A stretch of DNA of 39,339 nt from an uncultured Prevotella sp. (GTDB lineage: Bacteria; Bacteroidota; Bacteroidia; Bacteroidales; Bacteroidaceae), in the NCBI GenBank assembly GCA_905372445.1, contig CAJPPF010000005.1, positions 1 to 39,339 of the forward strand, in the 5' to 3' direction. The position numbers and the translations under genes were made by a program. Below, in pieces: positions 32,898 to 39,339 of this stretch. Numbering within the stretch: position 1 is the stretch's first letter; each line of letters begins with the position of its first letter. A model generated the notes under the pieces. That model was given only the letters and a program-made list of their open reading frames with translations. It made no database searches and was not told the DNA's origin.

Positions 32898-33938
32898 ATG
32901 AATATTGATATATTGAGTCCTGAGCAGAAAGACACTCTGCTCGGGATTTTAAATACTACGAAAAAAGCCGTTGTCGTCACTCATAAAAGTCCTGACGGCG
33001 ATGCCCTTGGCTCATCCTTGTCATGGACGGAATTCATAAGAAAGTGTTATGATATCGACACTACGGTCATTATTCCCGATCAGTATCCTGATTTCCTGAA
33101 GTGGTTGCCTGACTCTGATAAGTTAGTCCGCTACGACAAGCATCCTGACGAAGTGCTGAAAGCACTCGATGAGGCAGACACCATATTCTGTCTCGACATG
33201 AATGTGGCAAGTCGTGTCTGCGAGCTTGAGGAACCTCTGCTGGCGGCAAAAGCACGTAAGGTGATGATTGATCATCACTTAGAACCTGATTTGGACGTCG
33301 TTCTTGGTGTCTCTGAACCAGAGATGAGCTCTACGAGCGAAATTGTGTTCCGCATCGTATATCAGATTGGAGGCTTTGAAGATATGGATAGAAAGTGGGC
33401 AGCTCAAGTATACTGTGGCATGATGACCGACACCGGCGGGTTCACATTCAACAGCACTCGTCCTGAGATTTACTTTATCATCAGTGAACTGTTGACGAAA
33501 GGCATTGACAAAGACAGGATTTACCGTAACGTATTCAATAACTATTCACATTGGGCAATACGTCTGCGTGGGCATCTGATGTCGCAGAAACTCAATTATA
33601 TAGAGGATATGCACGCCTCTTATTTCGCCATATCAAGGATGGACATGGAGGAGTATCACTTTAGGAAAGGCGATGCCGAAGGACTTGTCAATATTCCACT
33701 ATCTATTAAGGGAATGAAACTGAGCATCTCGCTTCGTGAGGACACACAGACAGACAATGTAGTATGGGTGAGCCTTCGTTCTGTCGACGACTTCCCTTGC
33801 AATGAGATGGCAGCACAGTTCTTTAATGGCGGTGGGCATAAGAATGCTTCAGGCGGACGCCTGGATTGCTCGCTCGATGAGGCTTGCAAAATAGCACGCG
33901 AGGCAATAAGAACATGGGCACACCTGCTTAAGGATTAG
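32898..33938 (+). CDS. nrnA: DHH family bifunctional oligoribonuclease / pAp phosphatase
   Basis: The 346-aa protein degrades short RNA oligonucleotides (nanoRNA) and 3'-phosphoadenosine 5'-phosphate. Residues: THKSPDGDALGSSL (metal-binding Asp), then FCLDMN, the DHH signature at 125-127 (MIDHHLEPDLDV), MMTDTGGFTFNSTRPE, and the DHHA1 domain with FNGGGHKNASGGRLD near the C terminus. All catalytic motifs are intact. Bacteroidetes lack Orn, so NrnA-type enzymes are expected to finish RNA decay here. It is cytoplasmic. Confidence 0.93.
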   Translation: MNIDILSPEQKDTLLGILNTTKKAVVVTHKSPDGDALGSSLSWTEFIRKCYDIDTTVIIPDQYPDFLKWLPDSDKLVRYDKHPDEVLKALDEADTIFCLDMNVASRVCELEEPLLAAKARKVMIDHHLEPDLDVVLGVSEPEMSSTSEIVFRIVYQIGGFEDMDRKWAAQVYCGMMTDTGGFTFNSTRPEIYFIISELLTKGIDKDRIYRNVFNNYSHWAIRLRGHLMSQKLNYIEDMHASYFAISRMDMEEYHFRKGDAEGLVNIPLSIKGMKLSISLREDTQTDNVVWVSLRSVDDFPCNEMAAQFFNGGGHKNASGGRLDCSLDEACKIAREAIRTWAHLLKD

Positions 33939-34009
33939 ATAGAGGAGCACATAAGCGAGTTAAAAAATCAAAACGAAAAGCTTGAATATATAAATATGTT
34001 AGCCGTGGT

Positions 34010-34040
34010 ATTGAGTTATCACAGTTTTTTTGTACCTTTG
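34010..34040 (+). promoter_or_regulatory. promoter of the DUF4827 lipoprotein gene
   Basis: ATTG at 34010-34013 and TACCTTTG at 34033-34040, spacer 19 bp. The predicted transcription start is near 34047. It probably also serves glmM and the downstream TolQ/ExbD genes. Confidence 0.65.
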
Positions 34041-34064
34041 CAGAAAATATAAACCTATCAAAGA

Positions 34065-34712
34065 ATGACAATGAAGAAACTGACAACGATATTTATGATA
34101 GCTCTTTGTGCATCGTATATGTTTAGCTCTTGTAACAAGTATGAGACGTATGCAGATAAGAAAAAGAAGGAAAACTCGGCTATCAACAGCTATATTGCTA
34201 AGAACAAAGTTAAGGTAATATCAGAGAAAACATTTGCAGCTCAGGGATATACCACTGATGTGACGAAGAACGAGTATGTGCTTTTCGATAGCAACGGTAT
34301 ATATCTTCAGATTATCCGCAAGGGATGTGGCTCGCCATTGAAGAATGGTGTGAGTGACGATATTTTGGTTCGTTTCACAGAACGTAACTTGCTCACAGAT
34401 ACGATTCAGGCAACAAACGATATTCTATACTTCTCTTCGCGAGTAGAAAAAATGAATGTGAAGAATACTTCCGGAACATTCACAGGCTCTTTTGATAAGA
34501 CTGCATTGATGTATCAGCTATATAAAAGCCAGTCTGTGCCAGGTGGATGGCTGTTCCCGCTTACGTATGTGAATCTTGGTTTTCCCGAGAAAGACAGCGA
34601 TGAGATAGCAAAGATACGTATCATTGTGCCTTCTTCGCAAGGACATGCTGTAGCTGCTCAGAGAGTTTACCCTTGTCTTTACGACCTGACATATCAGCTT
34701 CCTGGTCAATAA
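34065..34712 (+). CDS. DUF4827-like lipoprotein
   Basis: The 215-aa protein starts at ATG 34065 (ATG 34071 also possible). A signal peptide with lipobox FSSC gives a lipid-anchored mature protein. The sequence resembles the Bacteroidetes DUF4827 family (GNGIYLQIIRKGCGSPL-like region, FTERNLLTDTIQATN, GGWLFPLTYVNLGFP), which has an FKBP-like fold but no proven isomerase activity. It lies upstream of glmM by 23 bp, so it shares its transcript. Its role is unknown. Confidence 0.75.
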   Translation: MTMKKLTTIFMIALCASYMFSSCNKYETYADKKKKENSAINSYIAKNKVKVISEKTFAAQGYTTDVTKNEYVLFDSNGIYLQIIRKGCGSPLKNGVSDDILVRFTERNLLTDTIQATNDILYFSSRVEKMNVKNTSGTFTGSFDKTALMYQLYKSQSVPGGWLFPLTYVNLGFPEKDSDEIAKIRIIVPSSQGHAVAAQRVYPCLYDLTYQLPGQ

Positions 34713-34735
34713 AATAAACATTTAATAATAATAAG

Positions 34736-36118
34736 ATGTCACTTATTAAGTCAATTTCAGGTATACGCGGAACAATCGGTGGTCGTACCGGCGATACACT
34801 CAATCCACTTGATATTGTAAAGTTTACAACTGCTTATGCAACATTCATCCGTCGTTCCGGACATTCGCAGAGCAATACTATTGTTGTCGGACGTGATGCA
34901 CGCATTTCCGGCGAAATGGTGAAGAATATTGTATGTGGAACATTGATGGGCGTTGGATATGATGTAATAAATATCGGACTTGCCACTACTCCTACTACAG
35001 AACTTGCTGTCACTATGTCTGGTGCTGCAGGTGGTATAATAATTACCGCATCACACAATCCTCGTCACTGGAATGCTCTGAAACTCCTCAACGAGAAAGG
35101 CGAGTTTCTGACGGCTGCGGATGGAGCAGAGGTACTGGCTATTGCAGAGAAAGAAGATTTTGAATATGCCGATGTTGACAGATTAGGCACATATACAGAA
35201 GACGACAGCTTTGATGCACGCCATATCGATGCCGTCATGGCGTTGAAACTCGTTGACGCAGAGGCTATCAGGGCGGCAAAGTTTAAGGTTGCTGTAGATG
35301 CAATAAATTCTGTTGGAGGTGTTATTCTCCCAAAACTGTTTGATCGTCTTGGCGTGGAATATACTTTCCTTAACGCAGAACCGACAGGCGATTTCGCACA
35401 TAATCCGGAGCCGTTGGAGAGAAACCTTACGAGCATAATGGAGCTTATGCGTGGTGGAGGCTATGACCTTGGTGTCGTTGTCGACCCTGATGTTGACCGT
35501 CTGGCTTTCATCGATGAGAAAGGAAAGATGTTCGGTGAGGAATACACACTGGTCAGTGTTGCCGACTATGTACTGTCAAACACAAAGGGCAACACCGTGA
35601 GCAACCTCAGTTCTACTCGTGCACTTCGTGACGTTACTGAGAAACATGGCGGAACATACACTGCTGCAGCCGTAGGTGAGGTAAACGTAACGACAAAGAT
35701 GAAGGAGGTTGGTGCTGTAATCGGCGGCGAAGGAAATGGTGGCGTCATCTATCCTGAGAGCCATTATGGTCGTGATGCTCTTGTAGGTATAGCGTTATTC
35801 CTGTCTTCAATTGCCCAGAAGAAGATTTCTGTCAGCCAGTTGCGCAAGACATATCCTGAATATTTCATAGCAAAGAACAGAATCGATCTCAAGCCGGAGA
35901 CTGATATTGACGCTATACTCGCTAAGGTTAAAGAGATGTACAAGGACGAGCAGGTGAACGATATCGATGGTGTGAAGATTGATTTCCCTGACAAATGGGT
36001 ACATCTTCGCAAGTCGAACACCGAACCGATCATTCGTGTCTACAGCGAGGCGGCTACAATGGAAGAAGCTGACGAGCTTGGTAAGAAGATCATGGAAGTG
36101 GTCTACAGCATGATCTGA
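34736..36118 (+). CDS. glmM: phosphoglucosamine mutase
   Basis: The 460-aa alpha-D-phosphohexomutase converts glucosamine-6-P to glucosamine-1-P for peptidoglycan and LPS. It starts MSLIKSISGIRGTIGG. The phosphoserine is Ser106 in TASHNPRHWNALK. The metal loop DPDVDRLAF, sugar loop GEGNGGVIYP and C-terminal phosphate loop RKSNTEPIIRVYSEA are all present. GlmM and phosphomannomutase share this fold; the opening SGIRGTIGG and overall length support GlmM. The stop codon is 2 bp before the TolQ-like gene. Confidence 0.9.
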   Translation: MSLIKSISGIRGTIGGRTGDTLNPLDIVKFTTAYATFIRRSGHSQSNTIVVGRDARISGEMVKNIVCGTLMGVGYDVINIGLATTPTTELAVTMSGAAGGIIITASHNPRHWNALKLLNEKGEFLTAADGAEVLAIAEKEDFEYADVDRLGTYTEDDSFDARHIDAVMALKLVDAEAIRAAKFKVAVDAINSVGGVILPKLFDRLGVEYTFLNAEPTGDFAHNPEPLERNLTSIMELMRGGGYDLGVVVDPDVDRLAFIDEKGKMFGEEYTLVSVADYVLSNTKGNTVSNLSSTRALRDVTEKHGGTYTAAAVGEVNVTTKMKEVGAVIGGEGNGGVIYPESHYGRDALVGIALFLSSIAQKKISVSQLRKTYPEYFIAKNRIDLKPETDIDAILAKVKEMYKDEQVNDIDGVKIDFPDKWVHLRKSNTEPIIRVYSEAATMEEADELGKKIMEVVYSMI

Positions 36119-36120
36119 TT

Positions 36121-36795
36121 ATGAATATGTATTCCCTATTACTTCAGGCTGAGCCGTTGGGTCTGCATCAGATTCTTCGTGAGAAGTTCGTAGAAGGAAA
36201 TGCGTTCTTCATGTCGCTTGTAGCTATGACGCTCGTTTTCGGTCTGGCATTCTGTATAGAGCGTATAATATATCTTACAATGTCTGAGATAAACGCACGC
36301 AAATTCTGTGACGAACTCGACCGGCTGATTATCGCCGGAGATATTGATGGTGCGAAGGAAAAGGCGCGTTCGACAGTTGGTCCTGTTGCAAGTGTCTGTT
36401 ATCAGGGATTGCTGCGTTTTCGTGAACCAACTGATTCTATAGAACGTTCCATGGAGTCGTATGCAAATGTGCAACTTGCGTTGCTGGAGAAAGGGTCGGC
36501 ATGGATAAAGCTCTTCATATCAATGGCTCCGTCGCTTGGATTCTTAGGCACGGTCATTGGTATGGTCATGGCATTCGAGAATATCGAGTCGGCAGGTGAC
36601 ATCGGTCCTACCATTGTGGCAGAAGGTATGAAAGTTGCGTTGATAACAACAATCTTTGGTATCATATCTGCGGTCATCCTGCAGTTGTTCTACAATTATA
36701 TCATTACAAAGATAGACCGCATGACTGCACAGATGGAGGAAAGTGCAGTAAGCCTGTTAGACTCTATTCAGAAGTATAAAGAAAGCAATAAGTAA
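36121..36795 (+). CDS. MotA/TolQ/ExbB proton channel family protein
   Basis: The 224-aa inner-membrane protein has an N-terminal membrane helix (FMSLVAMTLVFGLAFCIERIIYL) and two further helices around WIKLFISMAPSLGFLGTVIGMVMAFENI and IVAEGMKVALITTIFGIISAVILQLFYNY, the TolQ/ExbB signature. With ExbD/TolR-like partners it would harvest the proton motive force to drive an outer-membrane or peptidoglycan task. It follows glmM by 2 bp and leads three tightly coupled membrane genes. Confidence 0.92.
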   Translation: MNMYSLLLQAEPLGLHQILREKFVEGNAFFMSLVAMTLVFGLAFCIERIIYLTMSEINARKFCDELDRLIIAGDIDGAKEKARSTVGPVASVCYQGLLRFREPTDSIERSMESYANVQLALLEKGSAWIKLFISMAPSLGFLGTVIGMVMAFENIESAGDIGPTIVAEGMKVALITTIFGIISAVILQLFYNYIITKIDRMTAQMEESAVSLLDSIQKYKESNK

Positions 36796-36798
36796 TAA

Positions 36799-37080
36799 AT
36801 GGAGTTCGTCGACGTCATACTCATCATGATGTATCTCGCAATGACAGCAGCCTTAGTGACTGTGGTTTGGTCGAAGACGCGTATATGGTGGAAGACTCTT
36901 ATCGGAGCAGGACTTTGCTGCACGGCAGTATCATTGGTGATATGGCTGTTGCCTGATGTGCTGGACAGCAGCAATGATGCTTTGTGGAATACTGTTGCCG
37001 ATACGTTTATTGGGCTTATAACGCTAATGCTTTTGCTGATATTTAGTATTCTTATCTGGTCAATGGCTCGTCGACGATGA
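36799..37080 (+). CDS. small membrane protein in the TolQ/ExbD cluster
   Basis: The 93-aa protein has three hydrophobic segments (about 5-25, 33-52 and 68-88) and a basic end (RRR). I recognise no family. It starts 3 bp after the TolQ-like stop, and its stop codon overlaps the next ATG (ATGA at 37077-37080), so it is translationally coupled to the ExbD-like protein. It is probably an accessory subunit of the same complex. Confidence 0.75.
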   Translation: MEFVDVILIMMYLAMTAALVTVVWSKTRIWWKTLIGAGLCCTAVSLVIWLLPDVLDSSNDALWNTVADTFIGLITLMLLLIFSILIWSMARRR

Positions 37081-37625
37081 AGATAGGTAGAAGAAAATCA
37101 GAAGTGCCGGGGCTAAACACCACGTCAACAGCTGATATCTCATTCATGCTTTTGGTGTTTTTCCTTGTCACCACATCAATGTATGAGGCGAAAGGACTGA
37201 TGCGTCATCTTCCTCCGAAAGACAAGGAAAAAGACAAGAAGGAGATTATCATAGACAAAGAAAACGTCTTTACCTTGAAGATTTCCGCCAGTGGAGAACT
37301 GTCTGTAAATGACTCCGTTGTACGTATGGAGGATTTGAAGAGCCATATGGAGAAGTTTATACTCTGGCGGGGAAAGACGCACTTATTTACAATAGACGCA
37401 TCTCCTGACTGCAAGTATGAGACTTACTTCCTTTTCCAACAGCACCTCGGTGAAGCTTATTCTGAGGCGCGTCAGGCAATAGCAAAGAAGATGTTCAGAC
37501 ATAGTCTCGATGAGTTGACTTCTACAGACCGGGAAAAGGTTTTTATGGAATGCCCACAACGTGTGGCTGAGAACTTCCATGAGAATGAATTGCCGAATAG
37601 TAAGGAGGAAGGAGGAGCAAAATGA
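37077..37625 (+). CDS. ExbD/TolR family protein 1
   Basis: The 182-aa protein has one N-terminal membrane helix with the conserved proton-carrying Asp (STADISFMLLVFFLVTTSM), a Lys-rich linker and a periplasmic domain of about 120 residues. The domain is longer than E. coli ExbD and ends in a charged tail (NSKEEGGAK). It overlaps its neighbours at both ends through ATGA junctions, a strong sign of stoichiometric synthesis with the membrane protein before it and the second ExbD after it. Confidence 0.9.
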   Translation: MKIGRRKSEVPGLNTTSTADISFMLLVFFLVTTSMYEAKGLMRHLPPKDKEKDKKEIIIDKENVFTLKISASGELSVNDSVVRMEDLKSHMEKFILWRGKTHLFTIDASPDCKYETYFLFQQHLGEAYSEARQAIAKKMFRHSLDELTSTDREKVFMECPQRVAENFHENELPNSKEEGGAK

Positions 37626-38101
37626 AACTGAAACGTCATCATCGGAATGTGCCGGATCTGCAAATGGCATCAATGCCTGACCTCATTTTCACCATCTTGT
37701 TCTTCTTTATGATTGTCACCCATATGCGTGAGGATTCCGTAAAAGTGCGTTATGAACAGCCGGTGGGAGAAAACCTTGTAAAGGTTACAAACAAGGCTTC
37801 GGCAATCAATATTTATATTGGAAGGTATGCCGACGGAACTTATCGGGTGCAGGTTGGAAATAATGTTGTGCCTATGGCAGAACTTGCGAAAGCCATACGT
37901 GCAGAGCGCGAAGCTGTTTCAATAAACCAAATGGATTATGTCTCCGCATCGCTGCTTGCTGACCGACAAGTGCCCCTCGCTTATATTAATAAAGTGAAAA
38001 TGGCATTGAGAGAATGTAAGGTGTTAAAGATCACATATACAGCCACATCCACAAGCCAGGCAGTCCATACAGACAATGGAGGAACTAATATGGACAAATG
38101 A
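37622..38101 (+). CDS. ExbD/TolR family protein 2
   Basis: The 159-aa second ExbD-like protein has the membrane helix carrying the Asp in MPDLIFTILFFFMIVTHM and a short periplasmic domain with VRYEQPVGENLVKV. The start overlaps the stop of the first ExbD (ATGA). Two different ExbD-like subunits with one TolQ-like channel are common in Bacteroidetes and differ from the E. coli layout. No TonB-like gene follows in this window. Confidence 0.9.
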   Translation: MKLKRHHRNVPDLQMASMPDLIFTILFFFMIVTHMREDSVKVRYEQPVGENLVKVTNKASAINIYIGRYADGTYRVQVGNNVVPMAELAKAIRAEREAVSINQMDYVSASLLADRQVPLAYINKVKMALRECKVLKITYTATSTSQAVHTDNGGTNMDK

Positions 38102-38216
38102 ACTTGGTAGTATATGACATATAAAATTAATAACTCAATAAATCGCCGATTCTTATAAATTACCATTACTTCGCTTTAAAGTGAAAGAGGTTTATATATT
38201 GATAGGCATTATTACT

Positions 38217-39011
38217 ATGAAACAATATTTGAATTTACTTGATCGTATTCTGACTGAAGGCGTCGTGAAGACCGATCGTACCGGTACGGGAACAAAGAGC
38301 ATATTCGGCAATCAGATGCGATTCAAAATGGCAGACGGTTTCCCGTTGCTTACTACAAAGAAACTACATTTGAAATCAATAATTCACGAGCTGCTCTGGT
38401 TTCTTTCTGGCGATACGAATGTGAAGTATCTTCAGGATAATGGTGTTAGAATATGGAACGAATGGGCTGATGAAAATGGTGAGCTGGGTCCTGTATATGG
38501 ACATCAGTGGCGCTCATGGCCTGACTATACAGGTGGTACTATAGACCAAATAGCGCAGGTCGTAGACCTTATAAAGAACCAACCCGACTCGCGCCGTATG
38601 CTTGTTAGTGCCTGGAATCCCGCTGAAGTCGACCAGATGGCATTGCCACCATGCCATTGTCTGTTTCAGTTTTATGTTGCCGATGGCAAATTATCGCTAC
38701 AACTCTATCAGCGCTCGGCAGATACCTTCCTTGGTGTGCCGTTCAATATTGCATCCTATGCCTTGCTCCTGCAGATGATGGCACAAGTGACAGGACTTGA
38801 GTGTGGCGATTTTATCCACACCACAGGCGACACTCATCTCTATCTCAACCACATAGAACAGGCACAGCTCCAGCTCACGCGTGAGCCACGTCCGTTGCCT
38901 CACATGAAGATAAACCCTGATGTTAAGGATATCTTCTCCTTCAGATATGAGGATTTCGAGATGGAAGATTACGACCCACATCCACATATTAAAGCTACAG
39001 TATCAGTTTAA
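38217..39011 (+). CDS. thyA: thymidylate synthase
   Basis: The 264-aa protein makes dTMP from dUMP using methylene-THF. It starts at ATG 38217 (MKQYLNLLDRILTEG); the upstream in-frame ATG at 38181 would add 12 residues not usual in the family. Motifs: RTGTGTKSIFGNQMRF, the active-site Cys in LPPCHCLFQFYV, the SLQLYQRSADTFLGVPFNIASYALLL nucleotide region and HPHIKATVSV end. The length is identical to E. coli ThyA. Its TAA stop is inside the terminal inverted repeat of a 195-bp element. The 115 bp before it show no clear consensus promoter. Confidence 0.96.
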   Translation: MKQYLNLLDRILTEGVVKTDRTGTGTKSIFGNQMRFKMADGFPLLTTKKLHLKSIIHELLWFLSGDTNVKYLQDNGVRIWNEWADENGELGPVYGHQWRSWPDYTGGTIDQIAQVVDLIKNQPDSRRMLVSAWNPAEVDQMALPPCHCLFQFYVADGKLSLQLYQRSADTFLGVPFNIASYALLLQMMAQVTGLECGDFIHTTGDTHLYLNHIEQAQLQLTREPRPLPHMKINPDVKDIFSFRYEDFEMEDYDPHPHIKATVSV

Positions 39012-39206
39012 CCCAAAACGGTCAATAGATTCCTAAGTGGTTTCGTTTGATTGTTGAGCAGATTAGCAGTCTTGTTACCGCGGGCGTAGTGGGCTACGTC
39101 AAGGTAATAAGGCTGGTAAGATGCCACACAAGCGGGCGAAAGCAGTAGGAAAGCTCTTGTTCTTTGATAATAAAACGACACCGCGGTCTATTGACCGTTT
39201 TGGGTT
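39010..39206. repeat. copy B of the ~195-bp terminal-inverted-repeat element
   Basis: Its ends are AACCCAAAACGGTCAATAGA (39010-39029) and its exact complement at 39187-39206, a perfect 20-bp terminal inverted repeat. The interior is 157 bp, has no long open frame and aligns in reverse with the copy at 20170-20360. No target-site duplication is obvious. The left end coincides with the thyA stop codon. Confidence 0.85.
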
Positions 39207-39221
39207 TAATCCAAATAACAT

Positions 39222-39248
39222 AAGCAGAGACACGGTTCTCTGCTTTTT
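39222..39248 (+). terminator. intrinsic terminator downstream of thyA
   Basis: AAGCAGAGA (39222-39230), loop CACGGT, TCTCTGCTT (39237-39245), then more T. This strong nine-pair terminator lies beyond the 195-bp element, so the element would be transcribed as part of the thyA 3' UTR. Confidence 0.8.
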
Positions 39249-39287
39249 GTTATATGAAAGTTACGATTTGCTACCTTTACCTGCGAT

Positions 39288-39339
39288 AAACCCGAATCGG
39301 TCATTAGACCGCATTTGCTTAGATTTGTTATTACCGTCA
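39288..39339. repeat. possible fourth copy of the 195-bp element, cut by the window end
   Basis: ACCCGAATCGGTCATTAGAC resembles the terminal repeat AACCCAAAACGGTCAATAGA with a few changes. Only about 50 bp are visible, so this is tentative. Confidence 0.35.

Overview
This is a 39.3-kb stretch of a Bacteroidales chromosome, most likely Prevotella or a close relative (Prevotellaceae). The evidence is moderate GC, weak Shine-Dalgarno signals, and repeated promoters of the Bacteroidetes form TTTG - about 20 bp - TAnnTTTG. Family-typical proteins also point there: a DAHP synthase/chorismate mutase fusion, a DUF4827 lipoprotein, a TPR-AraC hybrid regulator and a four-subunit VorB/Kor enzyme. The content is almost entirely core housekeeping. 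There are no phage genes, transposases, CRISPR arrays, tRNA or rRNA genes.

Layout. (1) 3-578: end of a secreted protein gene. (2) 669-5812: phenylalanine/tyrosine operon, with prephenate dehydratase, aminotransferase, DAHP synthase-chorismate mutase, prephenate dehydrogenase and a secreted EEP-fold protein. It is preceded by what looks like a complete ribosome-mediated attenuator with a Phe/Tyr-rich leader peptide. (3) 6356-13000: ffh, folD, a tiny TPR protein, a 2-oxoacid:ferredoxin oxidoreductase (four subunits) and rmuC. (4) 13671-15365: TPR/AraC membrane regulator. (5) 16236-19826: thrS-infC-rpmI-rplT. The thrS 5' UTR has a hairpin that mimics the tRNA-Thr anticodon arm, and rpmI has a structured leader. 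(6) 20448-23511, minus strand: tex and an EamA transporter. (7) 23599-31431: ABC-F ATPase, M13 peptidase, MetA (acetyltransferase type by residue 111), U32 protein and a zinc-ribbon lipoprotein. (8) 31962-39011: nucleotidyltransferase, nrnA, DUF4827 lipoprotein, glmM, a TolQ/ExbD-type system and thyA.

The intergenic gaps carry two dispersed repeat families. One is a 22-bp-period array of 19-bp palindromes (consensus CAAGAAMCGNCGGTTCTTG), found four times. The other is an about 195-bp element with 20-bp terminal inverted repeats, found twice well preserved, once degenerate, and possibly starting again at the window end.

The strongest new observations are regulatory: the Phe/Tyr attenuator, the thrS anticodon-arm mimic, the interleaved tex/ABC-F divergent promoters with a nearly leaderless ABC-F mRNA, and the palindromic arrays. 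All calls come from reading the sequence; no database search or folding program was run.
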